From assembly GCF_023898315.1 (NCBI RefSeq), contig NC_064619.1, positions 507,318,594 to 507,382,593 on the forward strand: a DNA stretch of 64,000 bases, read 5' to 3'. The stretch's first letter is position 1. Each line of letters starts with the position of its first letter. Below are positions 41,585-53,720 of this stretch, piece by piece. Origin of the DNA: Schistocerca nitens. Taxonomy: Eukaryota; Arthropoda; Insecta; Orthoptera; Acrididae. The position numbers were made by a program, and so were the translations under genes. The notes beneath the pieces were generated by a model. That model did no database searches. It was given only the letters and a program-made list of their open reading frames with translations, and was not told where the DNA came from.

Positions 41585-41823
41585 TGATACTGACGTCGCC
41601 CGCATCTCGTGGTCGTGCGGTAGCGTTCTCGCTTCCCACGCCCGGGTTCCCGGGTTCGATTCCCGGCGGGGTCAGGGATTTTCTCTGCCTCGTGATGGCT
41701 GGGTGTTGTGTGCTTTCCTTAGGTTAGTTAGGTTTAAGTAGTTCTAAGTTCTAGTGGACTTATGACCACAGCAGTTGAGTCCCATAGTGCTCAGAGCCAT
41801 TGGAACCATTTGATACTGACGTC
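41585..41823 (+). mobile_element. SINE family 2 (tRNA-Gly-like head, family 1 core), complete
   Basis: Body 41598-41810: head cgtggtcgtgcggtagcgtt with B box gggttcgattcccgg, then the same core as family 1 (ttaggttagttaggtttaag, ggacttatgaccacagcag). A 13-bp target duplication, tgatactgacgtc, lies at 41585-41597 and 41811-41823. Confidence 0.93.
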
Positions 41824-42019
41824 CAACAACGTTGGCAGACGACTACACAGTACACACAAGGATCCCCTCCTTGCTGTAATAATAGATGGCTGGGTGGAAT
41901 ATCACCCACAGAATCCTGAAGACAACAAGGGCAGACAAATGCGAGATAAATCACACAACAAGCGCGACAGCTCATATATTTAAGTTACCGACAAGAATAA
42001 TATACAACGAATGAAATAA

Positions 42020-42670
42020 GAAGTGAAGGAAGAGCAATTTGGATTTAGGAAATTAAAGACACCTGACAGGCAATTCTGACGTTACTCTTGATAACTGAAG
42101 CAAGACGTACGATAAACCAATACACTTGACTTGAAAGAGAGATCGACACAGTACAGGGAAATATTTAATCGCTATAGAGGAAGACAGGTACAATAGTATA
42201 TGTATAAAAACCATGGAGGAAAAGCTATAATAGAAATTCAAGTGTTCGGATTAAAAAGTTCGGGTTGCACCTTTACTCCTCTACTGTTCATCTTGTATGT
42301 CGAAGAAGCGATGAAGAAAATAAAGGGTAGCTTCTAATGACAGAAATTCAGGCTAAAGGTGCATCAATTATGGAATTCTATGATATCATTGACATCCTGA
42401 GTGAAAGTGAAGAAGACAAGGCTGAGTGCATAATATAGATTAAAATTAAACTGAATAAAAACGAAATTATTGAGGAGCAGCAGAAATGAGTTTAGAGATA
42501 AACGTAATATCAGATTTGGAGACCGTGAAGTAGACAAATTAAAGGAATGCTGCTTCCTCGGAACGAAAAGAACGTATGATGGAAAAAGCTTGGAGGACAT
42601 AAGAAACAGATTGTCCCAGGCGAATATGGAATTGATCGACTAATGAGGTGAAATAGTATCATACACAGTC
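42020..42670 (+). pseudogene. LINE reverse-transcriptase fragment
   Basis: Broken frames follow the order of a non-LTR reverse transcriptase: EVKEEQFGFRK near 42030; LDLKERSTQYREIFNRYRGR near 42130; YKNHGGKAIIEIQVFGLK then GCTFTPLLFILYVEEAMKKI near 42265; DIIDILSESEEDKAECII near 42385, which replaces the ADD-containing motif; FGDREVDKLKECCFLGTKR near 42520; and LEDIRNRLSQANM near 42590. The catalytic FADD is not preserved. The ORF end of what may be the same family is at 55420-55730. Confidence 0.75.
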
Positions 42671-44292
42671 TTGAACTTGAGAAATTTTGAGAATACTCTG
42701 TCTCTAATTATCTTCTCATCAACGAGACATTAAATCCATATCCACCTTCGAAAAGCAAATGGATGCCATCTCATACGTAACGTGTCTTCCAAGGGGTGAA
42801 TCACTCTCAGCCCTGCCTTTTGCTGCAAGACTTTTTTGAAACACTGCGAAGAAAAACAGTACACTAACGCTCTTGTTAAGTCCTAGTAATTGCAAAATAT
42901 GGAGAGTGGATAATGAAGTTTTTTATTTACCTTACTAGTGAAAAACAGTAGTTTATTGCAGTTCAGCACTAAAAAAAGGGTTGCCATTAAAAACTTAGCT
43001 GGTTTACGCACACGACGTCCTTGTATAAAACGTTTGCCTCAAGGGACGTACGATGTTCTCAGCCGTAATATCAAAACATCTCTCCCTTGAATATCGTATC
43101 TCCCAAGAGTGCTAGTTGTACAGGGTAAGCAACGAGAGTGAGAATAACTTCGAACGAGGGGTCAGAGAGGCTGGTCCAAGCAGACTCACTAGTGAACGCT
43201 CAATAAGAACAAAACTCCTCACAAAATACAGATATTTCTCACGTAGTTTTCACGTTACAGGCGGATCCAGCGACACGCAACGTTTAATTCCGCGTTAGTC
43301 CTTTACATGTACGTCTAATAGCGCCGTTTAGTAGCCGCTACTGATCTCACACATCTACTGTTATAATGAGTTCCGTGCCGTTCCATGCTCTGAAAGCCTC
43401 ATAAATTTCATAATATTTTGCGGAATTGCATCTTAATGTCGCAGTCCTCTATTACAGCTCTATACTAATGATGAGCTTGATGTAACACGGCATCCACAAT
43501 TTCTTCACTAATGTCCATATAAACTGCAAAGGGATATATAGAAATAGAGATATAAACAATCGTTGAGATTAAGGGCATATTGTACACATAAAACAAAAGG
43601 AAGCGATACATACTGGAAGGCGTTTATGAAAATTGACTAATTGGAAAAAATTTATACGTTTTTCGCGGAAATTTGCTGCTATAATTCACAATTACAGTAG
43701 TTTCACTAGCAGTCCTCGATGGATAGCATCGTCTTTCCTAGTCCTAAATAATTTTAAAGTTTCTATGAACATTTCTTGCCTCTTCTTTTTCTTCTTACTA
43801 AGTAATGCTGCAGTTCAAAGCACAACTGAAAAAGAGCTTTAAACTCTAGGACATCTCTGTTTATACCATGACACGACAGAGTAATATTGATATATATGAA
43901 ATCCAGGGAATTGACATAGTATCTTTATAATTTCTCCATCTGTTCCTCTTATCGCATTAACAAAAGTTTATTTGCTATAACGACTGCAATCACGTAGAAA
44001 GACTTTATCAGTAAACTGACTTATTTCACAGTACCACATAATCTAATTTAGTTGTCTGATTTAAAAATGCACACTGAATCCAAGAAGTCTAAAGTAAACA
44101 TTACAGTATATTGATATTACACTGATATTTTTACTTTAAGTACATGTTGTACTTTCCATGTAATCTTACCCAACGAAGTTCCAGTTTACTTATATCTCTG
44201 TTTCTCCAAAACTCAACAAAGACATCATCCCGTTTCAGAAGTCCCCCTGTCAATTATTTTCTATTAGATATCACTTAAATAAGTGTGCTGTT
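42671..44292. other. No gene recognised
   Basis: AT-rich spacer, no recognised repeat. ORF 43633-43842 lacks motifs. Confidence 0.35.
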
Positions 44293-44507
44293 CATTAATT
44301 TCCGACGGCCGGGGTGGCTGAGCGGTTCTAGGCGTGACAGTCTGGAACCGCGCGACCGCTACGGTCGCAGGTTCGAATCCTGCCTCGGGCATGGATGTGT
44401 GTGATGTCCGTAGGTTAGTTAGGTTAAAGTAGTTCTAAGTTCTAGGGGACTGATAACCTCAGATGTTGTTCCATAGTGCTCAAAGCCATTTGAACCATTA
44501 ACTTCCC
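44293..44507 (+). mobile_element. tRNA-derived SINE, family 1
   Basis: Body 44304-44496 with an intact head and B box. Flanks cattaatttcc (44293-44303) and cattaacttcc (44497-44507) are an 11-bp duplication with one mismatch. Confidence 0.92.
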
Positions 44508-44896
44508 CCTTTAGAAGCAGTTATGATGGTGTTTAGGCGTTTTAACGCTAATAAAGATAAAAAGTACTCTAACACCAGGATAGAAATTTCTTGCAACCAT
44601 TCTGAAGTTCCGGCAATTACAGTTTTAGGTTTTAACAACAACATTAATTTGTGCAGTAGTAGCACGATATTTTTCTTTCTCAAGTCATAGGTAGGCCTAT
44701 AAATCGCTTCCATAGCACTCTCAGCTATACTAAATGGCCAGACATCTCAGGTATCCATTCCCATTCGTTTCAGGGACGCAAGAAAGGCACATTTAGTCAC
44801 TTCATTTCACAACTAACGCTGCGTTTTATGATCGTGAAGTTAATTTCTCTGCGTTCTGATATGTACAGGGCTTAAGTTGTTTTCATTCTTTCTGAC
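44508..44896. other. No feature recognised
   Basis: Spacer between two SINEs in opposite orientation. Confidence 0.35.
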
Positions 44897-45118
44897 ACGT
44901 AAGGATCAAAAATGGTTCAAATGGCTCTGAGCACTATGGGACTTAACATCTGAGGTCATTAGTCCCGAAGAACTTAGAACTACTTAAACCTAACTAACCT
45001 AAGGACATCACACACAACCATGCCCGAGGCAGGATTCGAACCTGCGACCGTAGCGGTCGCGCGGTTCCAGACTGAAGCGCCTATTACCGCTCGGCCACTG
45101 CCGGCTACGTAAAGATCA
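44897..45118 (-). mobile_element. tRNA-derived SINE, family 1
   Basis: Body 44909-45106, reverse strand, nearly complete. Flanks acgtaaggatca and acgtaaagatca form a 12-bp duplication with one mismatch. Confidence 0.92.
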
Positions 45119-45539
45119 GTTGTTGCCGGTTTTAGAATGACTTGTAATAACACGCGTTCGAATTACGTTAAGTAAGACTCAGGTAGCGAATCAAAGCAGT
45201 CCAGTCCAAAAATTTCTGTATGTAAAGTGTAGCACCTGGGCCGCATTATTGTTGTTAAAACTTAGTATCATAGCTTATCGATGCCTGACACATGTATCTT
45301 TGTTGCATTTCACGTTTACTGCAAGAGCACTGTGCCTTTGAAAACAGTTTTTTACTCTTCCGTGGACTAGGTTTGTCCGTTTTTAAAGATCCACTAGAGT
45401 AGCACTTGCATGGTTTCAGTCCACATTTATATCAACATCAAAAAGGAAGAACTTGTCCGTTTCTATAATCACGCAGTGCCTATACTCGATTCCCACGGTT
45501 TGCTCGTCCGGACAGGAAGCACTTCTAGATAGAGGTCTC
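45119..45539. other. No feature recognised
   Basis: No credible gene or repeat seen. Confidence 0.35.
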
Positions 45540-45790
45540 AAACCCTAGTGCACGTTCCTGCAACGTACATCTCGGGAGAGGGCTTTGAAGATAAAATTAG
45601 AGATCAAATTTCACGCGGAACTTACCAACGATCGTTCTTCCCGCGAACAGTTCGTGAAGGTAACGGGAAAGATTGTAGTGACAGATACACACAAAATATC
45701 CTTGACCACACAGCATAAGCTGCCTTGTGGGGTACAGATGAAGAAGCAACTCGTGAGAGTACACAGCACGCCGTAGTCGGTGCCGGGGTA
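45540..45790 (+). mobile_element. LINE ORF 3' fragment (probable)
   Basis: The frame from about 45545 reads CTFLQRTSREGFEDKIR-like sequence, then QRSFFPRTVREGNGK. This matches the RSFFPRxIRxWN ending common to a group of insect non-LTR retrotransposons. Short and degraded. Confidence 0.5.
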
Positions 45791-46250
45791 AACATTAATT
45801 ATCGGTTTCCGTACTTTAATGACTCAACTCCAAACTAAGCAAAACACTGCTATCTAAATTTAGTGTGAGATCTATAGGTTGCTTCAAATTTTACCTCAAC
45901 AAAAAGAAATGCTTCATTGTAGCTTCCAGTATATGTATAAGAGGGAAAGTGAGCGGAATATATTCCGTTGCATTAATGACTAACACTGCTTCGACAGACA
46001 CTGTATAACTGTTGCGAAGGCCAACATGTATCTAAATGAAAAAATGAAAATTTAATTTTCGAATTGACTGAGCACAGTGTGTGTGAAGTCAATGAAGCCA
46101 CAAAGGGGTACGACTGCGATCTCCCCTCATCTGCTACGAAACAGAGGACCCGTTGTATACCTCATTTAGACGCGCGCGCCGCATGAAATCAAGTATTCAT
46201 TTTGTTTGCAATCAGCTGGCTGCTCACAAAGCTGAATTCATATCAAAAGT
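45791..46250. other. No feature recognised
   Basis: No credible gene seen. Confidence 0.35.
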
Positions 46251-46460
46251 CCTTTTGAACTGGGGCCCGGAAGCAACGTAAGACGACATCAGAGAACGGC
46301 CGCAGCGTAAGTACGCGTCAGACTGCGGCATCGCCGCCCCCGGCTGCCAAGTTACGCAAAGCAGCCGCCTAAATTGCTTTCCTTGTATTCGCTTTTACGT
46401 CGGGCCGAGCGAGCGACCGCGCCAGCGTTTTCAAACTCGGACTTTCTTTCGTGGGGGAAA
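46250..46460. promoter_or_regulatory. CpG-rich unique block, possible regulatory element
   Basis: Short CpG-rich interval (gcatcgccgcccccggctgc; gggccgagcgagcgaccgcg) in AT-rich surroundings, without a coding signature. Confidence 0.25.
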
Positions 46461-46672
46461 TAATGTCATGCGCAGGGTGTCGCATTTACGACACAGATCG
46501 GTGGCAGCTTATTATTTCTCCTCTCTCACGCTTCAAGGTACCTTGTTACGTAGGGAAGATGAGTCATAGTGTCTACGTTGCTCCCATACGTCATTTACCC
46601 TTTTTCCACATCGTTATAACCTTGTTCTTTTCCCTTAGGTCAAGCAATGAATTTTATTGGTTCGTCTGTTAT

Positions 46673-47781
46673 CTGTTTGCAGTGGCGGGTCTCCGTCTCA
46701 TCTCTCTGTCATTTTCACTGCAGTCATATTATCGTCATACTTGTACCTAGCCCTAGACGATGATCATAGAGACAATAATAGGAAGTTCGGAATTTTATCA
46801 GAATTTGACGCAGCATGTTCACCGAAAACTTTTTATCGAAGGATTCCTTCGGTAAAGATTTCGTAGTCATATTTACGTCTCTTCTGATCAGTTTATTTCT
46901 TTTCTGACTTCTCCTAGCCATTTCCATGATGAAATCTCGTCACTGTTCGAGAAATCTTCCGTTTTTCCATTATTTTTACTCTGGGTGTTGATATCACACA
47001 GCCTTAAGTCAGAACTTACTACAGAAACTTCTAGTTTCGCTTTCACATGCATAGGTAGAATAGTTTTGAACAGTGCTTCGTTCACGAACACCGCTCTTGG
47101 ACATTTTTACAATTCTGTACGTCTGAGCTGATACCTGTAGAAAGGGAACAAGACCACTTCTACAAATTTTACAGGGGAGACAAAAAATGCTTTACACAAA
47201 AATCCTAAGACAAAATTATTCTATATGATTTATAAAAATATGTGGTTGTGAGGAACTTTAGAGTGTGTAATTTTTATCCAACTTTGTGTTACAGGTAGCT
47301 TAATTTCATCTTTTTACTTATTTGCAGGTACATATGTTCCCTTTTTACAGCAAACATTGTGAAATGTAAGTCAATTCTTATATATTGTAGATACAAATTA
47401 ATTTTACAGATTTTCGTCAAACTAAATATATTTTGAACATTATTACATCAAAGTAAGTTCGTGGGCTTAAAAATGCTCTTTAGTTTCGTCTCCCTTTTTT
47501 GTGGGATAAGTGAAAATTTCATTCCAGAACTGTATTCTTTCTACTGGATTGTAAATTAAACTTTATTTAATACCATTCCTTTTTCAGAAGTTTATGTGTA
47601 GTTTGGCGTTGTAGGAAGATTCCTTGACAAGCAACAATTTTTCCGTATGAGTTATTACTAAGCGAGGTTTTTATTTTTTATTTTTTTTTTTTTTTGTAGA
47701 ATGTTGACCACCACGAATTCTACTTTGTAAAGTCTATTTTCGTGAGAACAATACTAAGTTTCTCTGTTTGCAGTGGCGGGT
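46673..47781. other. 1.07-kb block between 18-bp direct repeats
   Basis: ctgtttgcagtggcgggt occurs at 46673-46690 and 47764-47781. The second copy follows a pyrimidine run and looks like a splice acceptor (tttctctgtttgcag). The block between is AT-rich and not a recognised transposon. It could be an insertion with a long target duplication, or a local duplication. Confidence 0.4.
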
Positions 47782-49073
47782 GATATCGTTCCTCGTTTCT
47801 CAGTTTTCTCGTGATGATGCCAAATTACGTATATTGTTTTCAGCAAAAAGGGCACACGTCCAGGAATCGTCCCCTTTCTGCAATAAGCGATGAATTATGC
47901 TTGTTGCTAAACGCGCATTATTGGCTGTTGAAAAGTTCCACATCCACAATAAACTGTGATCCAATCCAGTTTGATTTCTTTGAGGCAATAAAAAAATCTT
48001 TCAAAATTTTAGATATGGTTTCTTCTGAAGTTAGCGGTTCATTTCTTTTACTGTTCATCTTGTCATTGGCTTAATAAGAAAACTCATCAACTGTTAAAAC
48101 AACTTGTTAATTTCTACTCTTTCGCTTTATTCGCAGTATGCTTAATACTGAGTAATGTAGACGCTATCCCAGCCAGCAATTCCCACTAATAATGGTAAAA
48201 CAACGTGTTTCCCTAGCATTCAACACTAGGATTTTTCCATAAAGGAAACTTAAGATTTCGGTTACTGCTTGTCCACGGATCATAAAAATGTAATAACTAG
48301 TTTTAGCCTGGTAGGAAGTTTGAATCATTGCCAATGTTATTAGTAGGAGAGCATTAAACTGCCGCTTTCCGTCTTGTGGTAGTACGGAGATCCTTTCCAA
48401 GCTAGATTCCTAGATTCATGGAAGCGATAAAGATAGCCAAAAAGAGTTCGTGATTTGTTACGGATGTGTATGTCACCGAAATGCTCGACGTGTTATGTGG
48501 ATAATGCGAATTGGAAATCTGAGAGTCAGTATAAAGAAGTCTCGAGATCTGCGCTATCGCTACGCTTCATTCATTTCACATAGTGGTTGTGCGGTGAGGA
48601 AATTCAGTTTTATACAGTGACATACCGATAGTCACCATTGAGAACTGCTGATTAATTATAATCTCCCTGTGTATTATTCTAAAGTTCCAGTTTCAAAAAG
48701 CTGTAGAAGAAGAAGCGCTGCTCAGAATGATGTCAAATTTGAACGGAACATTATCGAAGAACGGATAAAAGTACTCGAATCATATAAAAATTAAGGAAAA
48801 GTTTCCCACTGAATGGATTTGTAAGCGTCATAATGTGGACGGGCTATGCTACAAATGACAGATGAATCACAGTGTGACGGCTGTTGTGCGAGTTATACAA
48901 TAAAGCAGCCCTACTGTGCAGTGCGTAGAACCACACAAGTTCCGGATTCAAAAGTTGCGTACCACATCGGACGGGAAAAATTGATTTTAGCTGTCCTGAG
49001 GCGAAAAACTGAGTAAAAAGCACCTACGAAAACTGTTTTAACTATCTTGAGACTGGAGTAAGAAATGTTGAGT
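47782..49073. other. No gene recognised
   Basis: AT-rich, no motif recognised. Confidence 0.35.
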
Positions 49074-49553
49074 ATGCTGTCCAGGCCCGCCCGGCTAGCC
49101 GTGCGGTCTAACGCTGTGCTTCTCCAGAGGGAAGGCGTGCCGATCCCCGGCACGAATCCGCCCGGCGAATTAGTGTCGAGGTCCTGTGTGCTGGCCAGCC
49201 TGTGGATGGATTTTAAAGCGGTTTTCGATCTGCCTCGGCAAATGCGGGCTGGTTCCCCTTATTCCGCTTCAGTTACACTGTGTCGGCGATTGCTGCGCGA
49301 ACTGCCTCCACGTACTCGTACACCATAATTACTTTACCACGCAAACATTGGGGTTACACTCGTCTGTAATGAGACGTTCCCGGGGGGAATTGTGGGTTCC
49401 ACAATAACCGTGGATTCGGTCTGGGCCGGCGGTCGGGTGAGTGGACTGCTGTAACCTGTTGTGGAGTTGTGTACCACTGAGGACTATTATAGGGACGAAG
49501 CCTCTCCGTCGTTTCTAGATCCCTAGTTATATGCATACCCACATGCTGTCCAG
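49074..49553 (+). mobile_element. Long tRNA-derived SINE (about 458 bp), family 4
   Basis: Body 49085-49542. The tRNA-like head (gcccggctagccgtgcggtc ... gccgatccccggcacgaatc) is followed by an unrelated body of about 380 bp that ends in cctctccgtcgtttctagat. A perfect 11-bp target duplication, atgctgtccag, lies at 49074-49084 and 49543-49553. It is inserted just downstream of the transposase relic at 49554-50760. Confidence 0.88.
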
Positions 49554-49948
49554 AGTTTTCTGCCACAAGTTGAAATCGAGCGTCTCAGGGGTCACGTACA
49601 GAATGCACTGCGCATTGCGTGCCTTCAACCCAGCTACGTTTCTAATCGGCGCACTCAACACAGCATCTTTCAATTAACCCCACAGCCAGAAGTCACAAGG
49701 ATTAAGACCTGGCTTTGAGTAAACGACGGCTGATAGTTCTAGAGTTTCCAAAATGCTTCTGCAGCAGCTGCTTCACTGGCTGTGCAATGTGCGAAGGAGC
49801 GTCATCTTGCATAAAAATGATACTACCGGCACAGTCATGCTGTTGAAGGTTTGGAATGACACTGGTGCAAAAAAGACTTTCCTAGCGTTTACCAGTGTCG
49901 TTAAAGGTAACGGGACCTGTAGAACCAGTCTCATCGGAAAAGACAGAG

Positions 49949-50002
<54 letters not shown>

Positions 50003-50760
50003 AGGGAGAGAGAGAGAAAGAAAGAGAGAGAGAGAGAGGAGACAGACAGAGAGAAAACGATTCCGTCAACCGTCACCGTAAAGTCATCTTTGCGGACTGA
50101 ATCGGTACCAAGTTACCGTTGACCATGTTCTGCTGTTCTGTGGAGATGGAAATGGGCCTCGTCTGTCCACAGAATGTTCCATGGAAGTTCATCGTCTACT
50201 TCAATGTGAACAAGGAATTCTCGAGCAATCGTTTGACTTACCGACAGGTTAGCATGAAGCAGCTCCTGAACGTGAGTGATTTTGTATGGTAGCTATACAG
50301 GAAGTTTCGTAGAATTTTATGCACCATGCTCACAGGCATGTCCATAGTTCCGGCAGTTCTCGTGCACTGCTCGACCTCTCCTGTAATTCTGTGGTCACAT
50401 CATCAGTTGATGTCGAATCAACTGTTTTCCTTCCTCTGCCACATTACACTTCGAACGAACCTGTCTTTTCGAATTTCGTAATCATTTCCTCCAGACCCGT
50501 AGCAGACGAGCCTCTTTTTGTCCCTAAGTGTCTGGAACCTCTGCGGCCATTGGCGTGCAGTCACCGTTCTCGTAAAAGAAGTTTACCAGCATCGTACGAA
50601 CCTTCATCCAGTGATGTCGATCGCCTCAGACAAAATGTCAGAAACGGCATTGTAACCTGCGTCTTTTGTATTGCATATTCTGCCACTCACGGCAGCACTA
50701 GTCGTAAAATTTCCGTTAAATTGTTTTTGTTTCCATAAAGTTTCCCCTGATTCGATACCA
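49554..50760 (-). pseudogene. Tc1/mariner-superfamily transposase relic with GA-repeat expansion
   Basis: Reverse-strand remnants in transposase order: EEMITKFEKTGSF near 50490 (helix-turn-helix region), GRGRKTVDSTSTDDV, WNILWTDEAHFHLHR near 50180 (first catalytic Asp), then the GA microsatellite. After it come GSTGPVTFNDTGKR near 49920 and FMQDDAPSHIAQPVKQLLQK near 49800 (second Asp), followed by FGNSRTISR. The third-Asp region is decayed. Stops and frameshifts throughout. The exact family within the superfamily is not certain. Confidence 0.72.
49941..50054. repeat. (GA)n microsatellite inside a transposase relic
   Basis: About 110 bp of GA/GGGA repeat. It sits between the first catalytic region and the conserved GPVT motif of the surrounding pseudogene, so it expanded there after or during decay. 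Confidence 0.97.
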
Positions 50761-51256
50761 TTCCGCTGAAATTTAACGTCATTCTGAGAGGTGGTTCTTG
50801 TTTTGCGGCAGTTTGAAACTGGAACTTCAGTTGCAATCACACTGTACATAAGAATTGAACGTGTACTGGACTAAAAACCGTTTGTTTTCAGGAATGGAAA
50901 ATGTATTAGATAAAGAATTTGTTTAGCAACGGAAGGCACGTAAGAAAATCAGTGTATTTTCCCAGGTGTCGTTTCGTTACATCTTATGAGTTGAGACGAT
51001 GTTGATTGAAGCTGGGAAATGAAACTATACATTTAATGAAAAACGTGATGTAGCTATTTTGTTTAAGTGACGTATTGAAATACAACAAATAACATAGGCA
51101 GATGAGAGGCAGTGGGGAACTGCAGGGCGGGTAGTGTGCAATGAACAAAATGTGAGGTAACACCAGCATGGAGTGCAGTAGGTTTGGAGACCGAGGCTAC
51201 TTATTACAGTGACAAGACACGATTGATATGGATTTATTTAATATTACTAAAATTTT
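50761..51256. other. No feature recognised
   Basis: Spacer without motifs; may include the outer 5' end of the preceding relic. Confidence 0.35.
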
Positions 51257-51458
51257 AACAGCAAGGTTCAAATGGCTCTGAGCACTATGGGACTCAACTG
51301 CTGAGTTCATTAGTCCCCTAGAACTTAGAACTAGTTAAATCTAACTAACCTAAGGACATCACAAACATCCATGCCCGAGGCAGGATTCGAACCTGCGACC
51401 GTAGCGGTCTTGCGGTTCCAGACTGCAGCGCCTTTAACCGTACGGCCAAACAGCAAGG
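51257..51458 (-). mobile_element. tRNA-derived SINE, family 1
   Basis: Body 51267-51448, reverse strand. A 10-bp target duplication, aacagcaagg, lies at 51257-51266 and 51449-51458. Confidence 0.91.
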
Positions 51459-51671
51459 AGAAAGGCATTGTAATAGAAACTGAATAGTTGGCATTCCTAT
51501 CCAAAGATGAGGCGAATTGTAGAAATTCCCTTTTATTTGGTGTTTCACACGCTTCTAAAAATTTAATGGGTTCTAGCACCAGACATACCTTGTTTTTAGC
51601 AGGTATGACACAATGACACTTATTTCAATAGTTGCGTTAAATATCGACTACTTTGCAGCTACTTGTGGAGT

Positions 51672-51957
51672 ACAGTTCTAGATATGAAAAACAAAATACC
51701 CCGCTTTTGGTGCATTATCTTCTAGTGTCGCTTGTGAAAAAAGTCAAGGCATTATCACACACGTAAATTGAAGGTGGAGGGAGGGGGAAGGGGGAGAAAG
51801 AAAGGAAAAGAAAGGAAAGTGAAAGAGCTAATGATATCAGGTGCATCAGGACTTTGTGCGGAAATCAGCGGTGATGAGTGAAAGTGAATGCCGCTTTGAG
51901 ACTCGAACCCGGGGTTTTCAGCTTCAGAGGCAGTTCCGTTAACCACTGATCCACCTT
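51672..51957 (-). repeat. Repeat pair member 1, with tRNA-like segment
   Basis: About 285 bp matched at 52768-53048 in the same orientation with very roughly one base in six different. Contains a purine-rich stretch (51770-51830) and, on the reverse strand, a tRNA-like end with a B-box-like complement (actcgaacccgg). Confidence 0.8.
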
Positions 51958-52767
51958 CTAACAACTCTACCACAACAAAGATCAAAAATTAATTATGATT
52001 GTAGTGTTGCTCACGCTGTTAAATATTGCATTTTCGGGAAACAACAAATTTATGTTATGTGGCAGGTGTCATTAGAGCACAGTTAATAAAGTCATTTCTT
52101 GAAATAATGGGTAAACTAGGCACTCATCTTTTCGTGTTTCTCACGCTGGTCTCGTTGTGAGCTCATGGCTCAATCGTCGAAATTCTAGGTAGTATTGATT
52201 CCAAGCTCGGATGCAAAGAGGCCTAGGTGTTATCCTGCGATATTCAAAAGCTTTATAGACATGTTTCATAAACCATTCTTGAAGACTTAACTTTTGCAAG
52301 TTAGGACAATGGTGATGTAAAAAAGTAATCAGCACTCCGAATTTAAGTTACACTTCTTTTTTATTACTTTTGTTGCAATATCACGTAACTCGTTCCAAAA
52401 CATCACTTCACAATATAAAACACACTTAAAAATATATTCCTCACTGTTAAAATTGACATTTCATAAACTGACTACAATTTGTGTCTTTTCAACATGACGA
52501 CCAAGACTTGACTTTTTAATAACCGCTTACGCGCCCAAAAATCAGAGTTACGACAAAGATCGTAGTGACAAAAGAAAGAATTCACACAAGAATAATATCA
52601 TTGCAATATAAACATATCGATGTATCGAAGTACCTCTACATTAGTGAAATCAAATCTGAATGTTGTCTCAGAAATATGTTACTACTTTACAGAAACACAG
52701 TAGAATATTGCTGGTATCTAGAGGTTGAGGTGAGGTGCCGTAATGGTTACGTAATTCAAGTACCATT
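51958..52767. other. No gene recognised
   Basis: AT-rich spacer between the two related repeats. Confidence 0.35.
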
Positions 52768-53048
52768 ACAAGTTCTAGTTATACAAAACAAAATAACCTG
52801 CTCTTGGCGCATTATTTTCTAGTGTCGGTTGTGAGAAAATCAAAGGCATTACCACATACGTAAATTGAAGGTGGAAGGAGGGGGGGGGGAGGAAGAGAAA
52901 GGAAAGGGAAGTGAAAGAGCTAATGATAACAGATGCATCGGGACTTTGTGCGGAGATCAGCGGTGATGAGTGAAAATGAGTGCCACGTTGGGACCCGAAC
53001 CAGGGTTTGGTGCTTACGGGGCACTTCCGTTAACCACTGCCCCACCCG
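52768..53048 (-). repeat. Repeat pair member 2, with tRNA-like segment
   Basis: Partner of 51672-51957. It contains a purine-rich stretch with a poly-G interruption (52875-52890) and the degraded tRNA-like end (gacccgaaccaggg). The similarity extends to ctagtgtcggttgtgagaaa upstream. This is either two SINE copies or a local duplication. Confidence 0.8.
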
Positions 53049-53329
53049 GACTATCTCGACACGCTGCCGGGATGACTTACACTCCCACCTCGTGCCATCT
53101 ATCTGTAGTCCCCTTTCATCTCCTCCACCATCGCTAATGTTAGATTCCCGCTGGAAGTTGGACGTATATGTGCACCTGCAGTGAAACTTGTAGATTCATT
53201 GTCAACCGAGGCTACTCAATTATGTGAATGCGTAGTCTGTGCTTTCGGACATGAAAGAAAAAGCATACGCAACACATTCAGACAGTTATCAAACTTCTGT
53301 ACGCTTCACTGTGCAGAGAGCCTGCTGCT

Positions 53330-53720
53330 ACCCGCGCTGACGCTGACCCAGGCGCAACTTGGCCGGCTGCCGCGCGCGGATGGAGTAGGTTGGTAGCGCT
53401 GGGCAAACGCCGCCCGGCGGTCCGTAATAAAACGGGCTGCAAGGGCCGTGTGATCGCGGCTATTGGAGGGATAAATGGCTTTGGTATAACAGCGCCGCCC
53501 CATTTGTAAAACAGCGCGGGTACTGGGCGTGCAGAGTTATTGTTATGACTTCGTTAATAAGCCGCGGATTTGAGACGGCCGCCGGGTTTGGTGCAATATC
53601 GGCGCCGTAAATCTGGCACTCACCAGCAGAGTACGGCGCTCGCCGCCGGGGGAGGTCCGGTAGCATTGTCACAATGAAACTTAACACTGTGCGGCGCGCC
53701 GCCACCTTTGGCTCACAGGA
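53330..53720. promoter_or_regulatory. GC-rich unique block, candidate regulatory element
   Basis: High CpG density (ccgccgggggaggtccgg; gtgcggcgcgccgccacc), no repeat signature and no coherent coding frame, inside AT-rich DNA. Candidate conserved non-coding element or promoter. Speculative. Confidence 0.35.

Noticed and set aside
41598-41680. A genuine tRNA-Gly gene
   Set aside because: The tRNA-like part continues directly into the shared SINE core and the unit is flanked by a 13-bp target duplication; the fold is imperfect.
49753-50100. ORFs over the GA microsatellite (RERERE or LSLSLS proteins)
   Set aside because: Simple-repeat translation inside a transposase pseudogene.
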